Shown here one piece after another: positions 49,870-58,821 of a DNA stretch of 64,000 bases. This DNA is from Bacteroidota bacterium. Lineage in GTDB: Bacteria > Bacteroidota > Bacteroidia > Chitinophagales > Chitinophagaceae. A model generated the notes under the pieces. The model searched no databases. It was not told the DNA's origin and saw only the letters and a list, made by a program, of their open reading frames with translations. The stretch spans positions 1-64,000 of the forward strand of contig CANFOM010000002.1 in assembly GCA_947448725.1 (NCBI GenBank). The letters are read 5' to 3'. Made by a program: the position numbers and the translations under genes. Every line of letters begins with the position of its first letter. Position 1 is the first letter of the stretch.

Positions 49870-50724
49870 TTATTGGTAAACTCTAACATAATCAACTTCC
49901 ATACGAATGGGAAAAATACTATCATCCACTTTTGGACCTCCAAATCCTCCACCTACAGCTAAATTTAAAAGTAGGAATTGAGGTGCAACAAATGGATAGT
50001 ATTCGTCCGATTTATTTTCATTTTCTACGGTTAAATAAAGCACATTGTCTACATAAAATTTCATTTCTTTTTTACTCCAATCAAGTGTATACACATGAAA
50101 GGAAGTGGTTACATCATTTATAAAAGCTTTGGCTGTTTTTTGAGTGCCTTTAGGCCAGTTGTACAATTTAGAATGAGCTGACCAATGTATTTCATTTAAA
50201 CTTTTACCTACATGCTCCATGATATCTATTTCGCCACAGGCGGGCCAGCCCACCTGATCAATATTACTACCCAGCATCCAAATGGCAGGCCAAGAACCTA
50301 CACCTGCTGGCAACTTAGCCCTAATTTCAAAACGTCCATAGGTCCAATCTGCTTTTCCTTGCGTAAGCATTCTAGCTGAGGTATAATTTTGCCCACCAAC
50401 ATTTTCTTTCCTTGCTTCTATAATTAAATTTCCATTTTCTACTCTTGCATTATTATTGCTATTGGTGTAGTATTCTAATTCGTTATTTCCCCAACCATTA
50501 CTACCGGTGCCTATATTATAAGCCCATTTGGCGGTATCAGGGCGACCGGGTGTATTAAACTCATCGGACCATACTAGTTTTTTAATAGTATCCTTCATTA
50601 AAGAGGTAGGAGGAACTTTTACAGGATAGGCAGTTGCTTCGGCAGGAAGTTTTAAAGCTGGTTTTTGAGCATTAAAGGTCAAAGAAATAGAAGTCAACAA
50701 TAGGGTTAAGGGAATAATACGCAT
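49870..50724 (-). CDS. Glycoside hydrolase family 16 (beta-glucanase-like), secreted
   Basis: WSDEFNTPGRPDTAKW; GEIDIMEHVG catalytic motif. Confidence 0.93.
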   Translation of the reverse strand: MRIIPLTLLLTSISLTFNAQKPALKLPAEATAYPVKVPPTSLMKDTIKKLVWSDEFNTPGRPDTAKWAYNIGTGSNGWGNNELEYYTNSNNNARVENGNLIIEARKENVGGQNYTSARMLTQGKADWTYGRFEIRAKLPAGVGSWPAIWMLGSNIDQVGWPACGEIDIMEHVGKSLNEIHWSAHSKLYNWPKGTQKTAKAFINDVTTSFHVYTLDWSKKEMKFYVDNVLYLTVENENKSDEYYPFVAPQFLLLNLAVGGGFGGPKVDDSIFPIRMEVDYVRVYQ

Positions 50725-50791
50725 AAAAACAAGTGCTAGTTTTATAATTAAGAACTTTCTAAGGCAATTTAATCAATTTTATTCTTTTTAG

Positions 50792-50822
50792 TTGGGTAAT
50801 TTATAAAAGGGTTGTAAATTTG
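50792..50822 (+). promoter_or_regulatory. his operon promoter (TTG-N20-TAAATTTG)
   Basis: TTG 50792-50794; TAAATTTG 50815-50822, matching the Bacteroidota -33/-7 consensus. Confidence 0.75.
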
Positions 50823-50826
50823 CGCT

Positions 50827-50877
50827 ATGATAATAAAAAGCCATACACATCATTTTCATTTGCTCTACAAGGGGTAA
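50827..50877 (+). CDS. hisL: His leader peptide MIIKSHTHHFHLLYKG
   Basis: Short ORF with 4 His codons in 16, upstream of a terminator and hisG; not in the ORF track because of its size. Confidence 0.9.
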   Translation: MIIKSHTHHFHLLYKG

Positions 50878-50940
50878 GCTATGGGTGTAGGTATTATACT
50901 ATATTTAACCAAAGGGCTTACTAACAAGTAAGCCCTTTTT
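50874..50940 (+). promoter_or_regulatory. his attenuator: antiterminator gtaagc/gcttac versus terminator
   Basis: Terminator aagggcttac(50912-50921)-taacaa-gtaagccctt(50928-50937)-ttt; gtaagc at 50874-50879 can pair with gcttac at 50916-50921. Confidence 0.88.
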
Positions 50941-50997
50941 AGTAGGTATAAAATATTGAAATAAATTAAAGTTGTAAAAAAGATAAATTAAAATAAG

Positions 50998-51852
50998 ATG
51001 CGTTTAAAGTTAGCTATTCAGAAATCGGGCCGATTGCATGATGATTCTATTAAGTTATTAAAAGAATCGGGAATTGATATTGGCAATGGGGTCAATAAAT
51101 TAAAAGCCGATGCGACCAATTTCCCATTGGAGTTATTCTTTTTAAGAGACGATGATATTCCACAATATGTGGAAGATGGGGTTGCGGATATAGGTTTTGT
51201 GGGAGAGAATGTGGTGTATGAAAAAGCCAAAAAAGTAGAAGTAGCTTATGAATTGGGATTTGGAAAATGCAGATTGAGTTTTGCAGTTAAAAAAAGTGAA
51301 ACCTTTTCTGGGCCCAATTTTTTGTCTGGAAAAAAAATTGCAACCAGTTATCCAGTGCTGGTGCAAGATTATTTGGATAAGCATAAAATCAAAGCCGAAA
51401 TTCATGAAATTAGTGGTAGTGTTGAAATTGCACCTGGTATTGGACTGGCCGATGTGATATGTGATTTAGTAAGTAGCGGCTCTACTTTATTTATGAATGG
51501 GTTAAAAGAAGCTGAAACTATTTTAAATTCTCAAGCGGTGTTAATTAAAAGACCCGCCTTGGATAAAGAAGCTGCACAAATATTGGAGCGCTTGTTATTT
51601 AGAATTGAATCGGTAAAAAAGGCAAAGAGAAATAAATATGTTTTATTAAATGCACCCAATGCCAATTTGGATAAAATTATTTCCTTATTACCTGGTATGA
51701 AAAGCCCTACGGTAATTGCATTAGCTACGCCAGGTTGGAGTAGTGTACACAGTGTTATTGACGAAAGTGATTTTTGGGAAATTATTGAACAATTAAAATT
51801 GGCTGGAGCCGAAGGAATTTTAGTAGTGCCCATTGAAAAAATGATTTTGTAA
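50998..51852 (+). CDS. hisG: ATP phosphoribosyltransferase (long form)
   Basis: LKLAIQKSGRLHDDSIKLLKESGI; VPQYVEDGVADIGFVGENV-like; APGIGLADVICDLVSSGSTL. Confidence 0.96.
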   Translation: MRLKLAIQKSGRLHDDSIKLLKESGIDIGNGVNKLKADATNFPLELFFLRDDDIPQYVEDGVADIGFVGENVVYEKAKKVEVAYELGFGKCRLSFAVKKSETFSGPNFLSGKKIATSYPVLVQDYLDKHKIKAEIHEISGSVEIAPGIGLADVICDLVSSGSTLFMNGLKEAETILNSQAVLIKRPALDKEAAQILERLLFRIESVKKAKRNKYVLLNAPNANLDKIISLLPGMKSPTVIALATPGWSSVHSVIDESDFWEIIEQLKLAGAEGILVVPIEKMIL

Positions 51853-53147
51853 TGATTAAAATTTACAATGAACCGCTTGCGAAGGACTGGCCCATTTTAT
51901 TGGCAAGGCCAGTGATGGATGCATCTCAATTATTGCCTCAAGTTCAATTGATACTCAATGAAGTGCAAAACAAGGGAGATGAGGCATTAAGACAATTTAC
52001 TTTAGCCCTAGATAAAATAAGTTTAAAAGAATTTAAATTAAGTGCAGCTCAAATGGCTGCTGCTGAAAACGAATTAGCTCCAAGTTTAAAAACAGCCATA
52101 CAGTTGGCAAAAGTAAACATTGAAGTATTTCATCAAAGTCAAATTCAACAAGTAGAAAGAATTGAAACCATGCCTGGAGTGTGGTGTTGGAGAAAATCGG
52201 TAGGGATAGAAAAAGTGGGCATTTATATTCCTGGTGGCTCTGCTCCTTTATTTTCAACCGTTTTAATGTTGGGCGTTCCAGCAAAAATGGCTGGCTGCAA
52301 AGAAATTATTTTATGTTCTCCACCCAATGAATCGGGAACCCTTCATCCTGCAATTATTTATGCGGCTTCTTTGGTGGGGGTCACCTCTATTTATACCATA
52401 GGTGGTGCTCAAGCCATTGCAGCCATGGCTTATGGAACAGCGACCATTCCTAAAGTCAATAAAATATTTGGTCCAGGAAATCAATATGTCACAGCAGCCA
52501 AACAGTTGGTGCAACAAGCAGGCGTTGCTATTGATATGCCAGCAGGGCCGAGTGAGGTTTGTGTATGGGCAGATGAAACTTGTATTGCTTCTTTTGTGGC
52601 AGCCGATTTATTATCGCAAGCAGAACATGGCGCAGACAGTCAAGTGTTGTTAATAGCTAGTTCAACAGAGATTGTTGAAGCAGTTCAAAAAGAATTGGAG
52701 CAGCAATTAAATGTATTACCAAGAAAAGATTTAGCGGAAAAGGCATTAAAAAATTCAAAGGCGATGGTGTTAAATAATGTAGAAGCGGCCATTGCCTGTA
52801 TCAACGAATATGCGCCAGAGCATTTAATATTATCCATTGACAACGCAGCGCAACTGGCAGATAAAATTATCAATGCAGGATCCATTTTCATTGGCAACTA
52901 CTCGCCAGAATCTGTAGGAGATTATGCTAGTGGCACCAACCATACCTTACCCACCAATGGGTTTGCCAAAGCATATAGTGGCGTGAGTTTGGATAGCTTT
53001 GTTAAAAAAATAACCTTCCAACAAATTACAGAAAGAGGGTTGGCTAATATTGCACCCACCGTCATTGAAATGGCTGAGGCAGAAGGTTTGAAGGCGCATA
53101 GCAATGCAGTAGGAATTAGATTAAAATGGTTGGCTTCAAAAATATAA
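51852..53147 (+). CDS. hisD: Histidinol dehydrogenase
   Basis: [55 protein letters not shown]. Confidence 0.96.
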   Translation: [431 protein letters not shown]

Positions 53148-53150
53148 GTT

Positions 53151-54221
53151 ATGAATTTTGATATCAAAAAAATAGTAAGACCTAACATTGAAATATTGAA
53201 AGCGTATTCTTCTGCAAAAGATGAGTATACTGGTGAAGCCAATGTATTATTAGATGCCAATGAAAATAGTTTAGGGTCTCCCTTGACCAAATGGTACAAT
53301 AGGTATCCAGATCCTTATCAGAAAAAAGTAAAAGAAAAATTAGCTTTTATAAAACAAATCAAAGCGGAACAAATTTTCTTAGGCAATGGAAGTGACGAGT
53401 GTATTGATATTTTATTTCGCACTTTTTGTGAACCAGGCAAAGACAATATTATTATTTGTCCGCCTACCTATCCCATGTATGAAGTAGGCGCTAATATTAA
53501 TAGTATTGAAATAAAATCGGCACCGCTTTTACCTAATTTCCAATTGAATGTGGCGCATATCGAACAATTGGTGAACGAACAAACAAAAATAATTTGGATT
53601 TGCTCTCCTAATAATCCAACAGGTAATTCATTGGATAGGATAGACATTGAAACAATACTGAATCACTTTAATGGTTTAGTGGTAGTGGATGAGGCGTATA
53701 TCAATTTTTCTAAGCAAAAATCATTTGCGCAATCATTAATTGACTATCCCAATTTAGTCGTCTTACAAACATTAAGCAAAGCTTGGGGTTTGGCAGGGCT
53801 AAGATTAGGCATGTGTTTTGCAAGTGATGCGATTGTAAAGTATATGAACAAAGTAAAAGCACCTTATAATATTAGTATGGTCACACAGGAATTGGCCTTG
53901 ACGGCATTAGAGGAAGTAGGTCAAGTTAATGATATGATTGCCCATTTGGTGGATATGCGTATTGCACTTGCGGCAGTGATCGAAACTATGCCTTTTGTGG
54001 AAAAGGTATACCCGTCTGACACCAATTTTATACTGGTCAAAATTCCTAAAGCCACCGAATTGTATCGCTATTTATTAACGCAAGGGATTGTGGTGAGAGA
54101 CCGTTCTAGCCTTGAAAATTGCAGCGATAGCTTAAGAATTACGATTGGGACCGAACAGGAAAATACAGCTTTGGTAGACGCCATGGCCAAATGGATCGAG
54201 TTTACTTTTGCAAATGACTGA
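53151..54221 (+). CDS. hisC: Histidinol-phosphate aminotransferase
   Basis: LDANENSLGSP; GNGSDECIDILFRTFCEPG; LQTLSKAWGLAGLRLG. Confidence 0.95.
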   Translation: MNFDIKKIVRPNIEILKAYSSAKDEYTGEANVLLDANENSLGSPLTKWYNRYPDPYQKKVKEKLAFIKQIKAEQIFLGNGSDECIDILFRTFCEPGKDNIIICPPTYPMYEVGANINSIEIKSAPLLPNFQLNVAHIEQLVNEQTKIIWICSPNNPTGNSLDRIDIETILNHFNGLVVVDEAYINFSKQKSFAQSLIDYPNLVVLQTLSKAWGLAGLRLGMCFASDAIVKYMNKVKAPYNISMVTQELALTALEEVGQVNDMIAHLVDMRIALAAVIETMPFVEKVYPSDTNFILVKIPKATELYRYLLTQGIVVRDRSSLENCSDSLRITIGTEQENTALVDAMAKWIEFTFAND

Positions 54222-54282
54222 TTTTAGAGAAAATTTATTAAATTACACACTCATCAATTTTTAAATTAAACAATTGTAATAT

Positions 54283-55539
54283 ATGAAAAAAGGTTTATCA
54301 ATTTTAAGTTTATTCTTATTGGTGCTATCCATTGTGGGTAAAGCACAAGAAAATGCAGGATTAAGATTACCTGCTGGTTTTAAAGCAAGTTTGTTTGCTG
54401 ATAATATTGGAAGCGCAAGACATATTACTATTACCAAATCAGGAGTAGTTTTTGCAAAGTTGAGTAACCCAAATAAGGAGGGGAATGCTATTATAAGATT
54501 AGAGGATGCGAATCATGATGGAGTAGCAGATAATATTACTGGATGGGGTAAATATGGTGGAACAGGTATTTACGTAAAAGGAAATAGTTTATATGCTAGT
54601 TCTAATGAAGCAATTTTTAAGTATGAACTAAATAGCAAAGATGAAGTGGTTAATCCATCGAATCCAGTAACGGTGGTAAGTGGTCTTATTAATCGCAGAC
54701 AACACGAGTCCAAATCAATCACTTTTGACAAAGGGAATAATGTTTATGTAAATATTGGAGCTTACTCTAATTCATGTCAGACCAAAGATAGAACCCCAGG
54801 TTCTCAAGGAATGATGCCTTGTCCTATTTTAGATTCAGCTGGTGGAATTTGGAAGTTTGACGGAACCAAAGAAAATCAAACTTATAAGGATGGTAAAAGA
54901 TATGCTACTGGCTTAAGAAATGTAATTGGTTTGGACTGGAATACCGAAACAAATCAATTATTTGTAATGCAACATGGACGCGATCAGTTAAATACTTTGT
55001 TCCCTAATTTATACAATGATTCATTAAATGCAGAACTACCAGCTGAAACATTTTATGCGATCAATGAAGGGGATAATGCAGGATGGCCTTATGTATATTA
55101 CGATCCAAGTCAACATAAAAAAATTGTTGCTCCAGAATATGGTGGTGACGGTAAAAAGGAAGGCGCTAAAGAATATAAGGATCCTGCGGTAGCTTTCCCT
55201 GCGCATATGGCACCTATGGGTGTATTGTTTTATACTGGCACTCAATTTCCTGAGAAGTATAAAAATGGTGCGTTTATTACTTTTCATGGCTCATGGAATA
55301 GAGCTCCACTACCACAAGAAGGTTTTTTTGTAGCTTTTGTTCCATTTAAAAATGGCAAGGCAACTGGTGAGTGGGAAATTTTTGCGAACGGATTTGGAGG
55401 TAATGCAGAGGGTGTTAAAGTAATCAATACGGGAAAAGCAAAAGCTAGACCAGTAGGATTAGCACAAGGACCAGACGGTTCAATTTATGTAAGTGATGAT
55501 ACGAAAGGTGCTATTTTCAAAATCAGTTACAATAAATAA
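54283..55539 (+). CDS. PQQ-dependent sugar dehydrogenase / L-sorbosone dehydrogenase-like secreted protein
   Basis: Signal peptide; LRLPAGFKASLFADNIGSARHITI; FDGTKENQTYKDGKRYATGLRNVIGLDW; AFITFHGSWNRAPLPQEGF. Confidence 0.88.
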   Translation: MKKGLSILSLFLLVLSIVGKAQENAGLRLPAGFKASLFADNIGSARHITITKSGVVFAKLSNPNKEGNAIIRLEDANHDGVADNITGWGKYGGTGIYVKGNSLYASSNEAIFKYELNSKDEVVNPSNPVTVVSGLINRRQHESKSITFDKGNNVYVNIGAYSNSCQTKDRTPGSQGMMPCPILDSAGGIWKFDGTKENQTYKDGKRYATGLRNVIGLDWNTETNQLFVMQHGRDQLNTLFPNLYNDSLNAELPAETFYAINEGDNAGWPYVYYDPSQHKKIVAPEYGGDGKKEGAKEYKDPAVAFPAHMAPMGVLFYTGTQFPEKYKNGAFITFHGSWNRAPLPQEGFFVAFVPFKNGKATGEWEIFANGFGGNAEGVKVINTGKAKARPVGLAQGPDGSIYVSDDTKGAIFKISYNK

Positions 55540-55584
55540 TTTTTATAAGAGCTTAACCATAAAACAATAAAGTGTAATTAAATA

Positions 55585-56010
55585 ATGGGAAATAAAGTAG
55601 AAAGATTTTTTAAAATAGGGTGCTTTTGTATCATGATGATAAGCGCTCTTAATGTAGGAGCCCAAAATTTAATCAACGGCAAAAAAATATTTGAAACAAG
55701 GTGTTTGGCTTGTCATCAATCAGATGGCGGAGGTGTTCCTAATATGAACCCGCCACTAGATGGCTCCACCAACGTGAATGGAAAAGATATTGCAAGAATG
55801 GTGAAGATTATTCAAAATGGATATGATGAGCGTGTTGCATTAGATGGTATGTATTACAATAATGCGATGATTGCCATGCCAGATTTAAAGGAAGATGCTA
55901 TTGCAGATGTGTTAAGTTATATTAGAAATAGTTGGTCCAATAAAGCAGGGTTGGTGACTTTAGCAGAAGTGAAAAAGTCAATTAGTAAAAACAAGGTCAA
56001 CAAAAAGTAA
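55585..56010 (+). CDS. Cytochrome c (secreted)
   Basis: CLACHQSDGGGVPNMNPPLDGS heme motif. Confidence 0.92.
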   Translation: MGNKVERFFKIGCFCIMMISALNVGAQNLINGKKIFETRCLACHQSDGGGVPNMNPPLDGSTNVNGKDIARMVKIIQNGYDERVALDGMYYNNAMIAMPDLKEDAIADVLSYIRNSWSNKAGLVTLAEVKKSISKNKVNKK

Positions 56011-56038
56011 TTAAGTTTTCAAAAGAACAATTAAAAAA

Positions 56039-57169
56039 ATGCGACCTATTTTATTTATAGACAGAGATGGGGTTATTTTAGAAGAACCAACAACTGATTT
56101 TCAAATTGATGCGATAGAAAAAACGAGTTTTGTTGCAGGCGCTATTACCCATTTACAAAAAATTGCATCGGAATTAGGCTATTATAAAGTAATGGTCACT
56201 AATCAGGATGGCTTAGGTACAGCGGCTTATCCTTTAGAACAGTTTGAGCCTTTTCAACAATTAATGCTTAGGACTTTGTCTGGTGAAGGCTTTGTATTTG
56301 ATGAAATTCATATTGACGCTACTTTTGCAAAAGATAATGCGCCCACTCGTAAACCAGGCATAGGGCTAGTAAAGCATTTAGTAAACAATAAAGAATTTGA
56401 TATAGCTAACTCTTATGTAATTGGAGATAGATGGAGTGATATTCAATTGGCGAAAAATTTAGGATGCAAGGCTATTTATCTTACTACTCAAAATCATAGC
56501 CTTTCTGCGGATCAAGAAAAAGAGTTAAGAAGCAGCATTGCTTTTGAAACCGATAGTTGGGCTGCTATTTATTCTTTTTTAAAATTGGGATTGCGAAAAG
56601 TAAAGCATGAGCGCAATACCAAAGAAACAAAAATCAGTATCGATCTAAATATGGATGGGAAGGGTTTAGCTAATATTCATACAGGACTTGGCTTTTTTGA
56701 CCACATGTTGGAGCAAATTGCAAGACATGGATCCATTGATTTAGCGATACAATGCGATGGCGATTTGCATATTGATGAGCACCATACTATTGAAGATGTG
56801 GGCTTGGCTTTGGGCGAAGCTTTTGCTAAAGGACTAAGCGATAAAAGAGGAATGGAACGTTACGGATATGCTTTACCTATGGACGAAGCAGAAGCTAAAG
56901 TGTTGATTGATTTTGGAGGACGTAATTGGATTGTTTGGGATGCTAGTTTTACTAGAGAAAAGGTAGGAGAAATGCCTACAGAAATGTTTTTCCATTTTTT
57001 CAAATCTTTCAGCGACGCCGCTAAATGCAATTTGAATATTAGTTGTCAGGGGGAGAATGAACACCATAAAATAGAGGCTATTTTTAAAGCTTTTGCCAAA
57101 GCCATTAAAATGGCCGTTAGACGTAATCCAGCTAGTGACCAATTGCCAAGTACCAAAGGGGTTTTGTAA
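56039..57169 (+). CDS. hisB: Bifunctional histidinol-phosphatase / imidazoleglycerol-phosphate dehydratase
   Basis: FIDRDGVILEEP HAD motif; DLNMDGKGLANIHTGLGFFDHMLEQIARHG; DEHHTIEDVGLALGEAF. Confidence 0.96.
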   Translation: MRPILFIDRDGVILEEPTTDFQIDAIEKTSFVAGAITHLQKIASELGYYKVMVTNQDGLGTAAYPLEQFEPFQQLMLRTLSGEGFVFDEIHIDATFAKDNAPTRKPGIGLVKHLVNNKEFDIANSYVIGDRWSDIQLAKNLGCKAIYLTTQNHSLSADQEKELRSSIAFETDSWAAIYSFLKLGLRKVKHERNTKETKISIDLNMDGKGLANIHTGLGFFDHMLEQIARHGSIDLAIQCDGDLHIDEHHTIEDVGLALGEAFAKGLSDKRGMERYGYALPMDEAEAKVLIDFGGRNWIVWDASFTREKVGEMPTEMFFHFFKSFSDAAKCNLNISCQGENEHHKIEAIFKAFAKAIKMAVRRNPASDQLPSTKGVL

Positions 57170-57217
57170 GGCCTAACGGCTGATAGTATCCTGGATAATA
57201 TCCTAGAATAGGTTTAT

Positions 57218-57248
57218 TTGGTAGAAAAAGCCCATTTCCTTAAATTTG
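57218..57248 (+). promoter_or_regulatory. trp operon promoter (TTG-N20-TAAATTTG)
   Basis: TTG 57218-57220; TAAATTTG 57241-57248. Confidence 0.75.
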
Positions 57249-57255
57249 CCATAGA

Positions 57256-57312
57256 ATGAAACAAACAAACAATATATGGTGGTGGCATACAAAATCCGTT
57301 AGGGTATTGTAG
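57256..57312 (+). CDS. trpL: Trp leader peptide MKQTNNIWWWHTKSVRVL
   Basis: Short ORF with three consecutive TGG codons, upstream of a terminator and trpE. Confidence 0.92.
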   Translation: MKQTNNIWWWHTKSVRVL

Positions 57313-57375
57313 TGACATAACTATATTGTCAAATTATACATCAACCCTAACAGCAATGTTGGGGTTTGTTTTTTT
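57298..57375 (+). promoter_or_regulatory. trp attenuator: antiterminator gttagggt/accctaac versus terminator
   Basis: Terminator aaccctaaca(57343-57352)-gcaa-tgttggggtt(57357-57366)-tgttttttt; gttagggt (57298-57305) is perfectly complementary to accctaac (57344-57351). Confidence 0.9.
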
Positions 57376-57399
57376 AACGAAAGATCGAAGAATAGAAAG

Positions 57400-58812
57400 A
57401 TGCAAAAAATTAATATTACGACTACTGTCACCAAAATGTTGGCAGACACATTTACACCCGTAGGGATTTATCTCCGTTTAAGAGATCGATTCAGGGATAC
57501 TATTTTATTAGAAAGCACCGATTCGCATGCTTCTGAAAATAGTTATTCGTTTATTGGGGTAAATGCGATTGGAGGAATTGAAATTTCTTCCTTCAATGAA
57601 ATCGAATACAAGTATCCCAATCAAGAGCCAGAGAAAGAACTGATAAAGGATGTACATGCTGCACCGGATCGTATTTGGTCTTATATGCAACAATATGAGA
57701 TGAATGGTGCTGAAGTAAAAGAAGCTGCTTTTGCTCAAGGCTTGTATGGCTATACGGCCTATGATGCTATTCCTTTTTTTGACACCATTCAATTTAAAGA
57801 AGGAGCGCCTTTGATTCCATTAATGCGCTATAGGTTGTATCAATATGTAATTGCTTTTAATCATTTTAAAGATGAAATTTTTATTTGCGAGAATCAATTA
57901 GCAGGAATTGTTTCAGAACACGAAGCGCTGGTATCGTTTATTAAAAGTAAGGATGTACCTCAATATCCTTTTTCGCTTCAAGGCGGAGAAACTTCCAATT
58001 TAACCGATGATCAGTATCGAGAAGCTGTAAAAAAAGGCATTCAACATTGTATGCGTGGTGATGTATTTCAAATAGTGTTAAGTAGACGTTTCCAACAAAG
58101 TTTTCAAGGAGACGAATTCAATGTATACCGAACTTTAAGAAATATCAATCCATCCCCTTATTTATTTTTCTTTGATTATGGAGATTATAAATTAATGGGT
58201 TCTTCCCCCGAAGCGCAAATCATTATCAAAAATGGGAAAGCAGTGGTGCATCCTATTGCAGGTACTTTTAAACGAAGTGGGGATGAAGCCACTGATATTG
58301 TCATGACACAAAAACTACTCGATGATCCAAAAGAAAATGCAGAGCATGTAATGTTGGTGGATTTGGCAAGAAATGATTTAAGTAGGGTATGTACGGAAGT
58401 AAAAGTAAAACAATACCGTCAGGTACATTATTATAGTCATGTAATTCATTTAGTAAGTGAGGTAGAGGGCAAAGTAGCCAAGGGGTCAAATCCTTTTCAA
58501 TTGGTTTCAAAAACTTTTCCAGCGGGCACTTTAAGTGGAGCGCCTAAATTTAAAGCCATGCAATTGATTGATTCGATAGAGCCCACTAAGCGATCTTATT
58601 ATGGAGGTTGCATTGGTTTTGTAGGATTTGATGGCTCTTGCAATCAAGCGATCATGATTCGTACTTTTTTGAGTAAGCAAAATACGCTTACCTATCAAGC
58701 GGGTGCAGGAGTAGTAGCAGCCAGTATTCCTGAAAATGAATTGCAGGAAGTGAATAATAAATTAAACGCATTAAAGACTGCTATGGTATTGGCAGAGAAA
58801 CTTCATCAATAG
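57400..58812 (+). CDS. trpE: Anthranilate synthase component I
   Basis: GDVFQIVLSRRFQQ; NPSPYLFFFDYGDYKLMGSSPEAQI; GTLSGAPKFKAMQLID. Confidence 0.95.
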   Translation: MQKINITTTVTKMLADTFTPVGIYLRLRDRFRDTILLESTDSHASENSYSFIGVNAIGGIEISSFNEIEYKYPNQEPEKELIKDVHAAPDRIWSYMQQYEMNGAEVKEAAFAQGLYGYTAYDAIPFFDTIQFKEGAPLIPLMRYRLYQYVIAFNHFKDEIFICENQLAGIVSEHEALVSFIKSKDVPQYPFSLQGGETSNLTDDQYREAVKKGIQHCMRGDVFQIVLSRRFQQSFQGDEFNVYRTLRNINPSPYLFFFDYGDYKLMGSSPEAQIIIKNGKAVVHPIAGTFKRSGDEATDIVMTQKLLDDPKENAEHVMLVDLARNDLSRVCTEVKVKQYRQVHYYSHVIHLVSEVEGKVAKGSNPFQLVSKTFPAGTLSGAPKFKAMQLIDSIEPTKRSYYGGCIGFVGFDGSCNQAIMIRTFLSKQNTLTYQAGAGVVAASIPENELQEVNNKLNALKTAMVLAEKLHQ

Positions 58813-58821
58813 AAATAGAAA

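Noticed and set aside
50998-53299. Numerous - strand ORFs opposite hisG/hisD/hisC
   Set aside because: Antisense to conserved enzymes and with no family resemblance.
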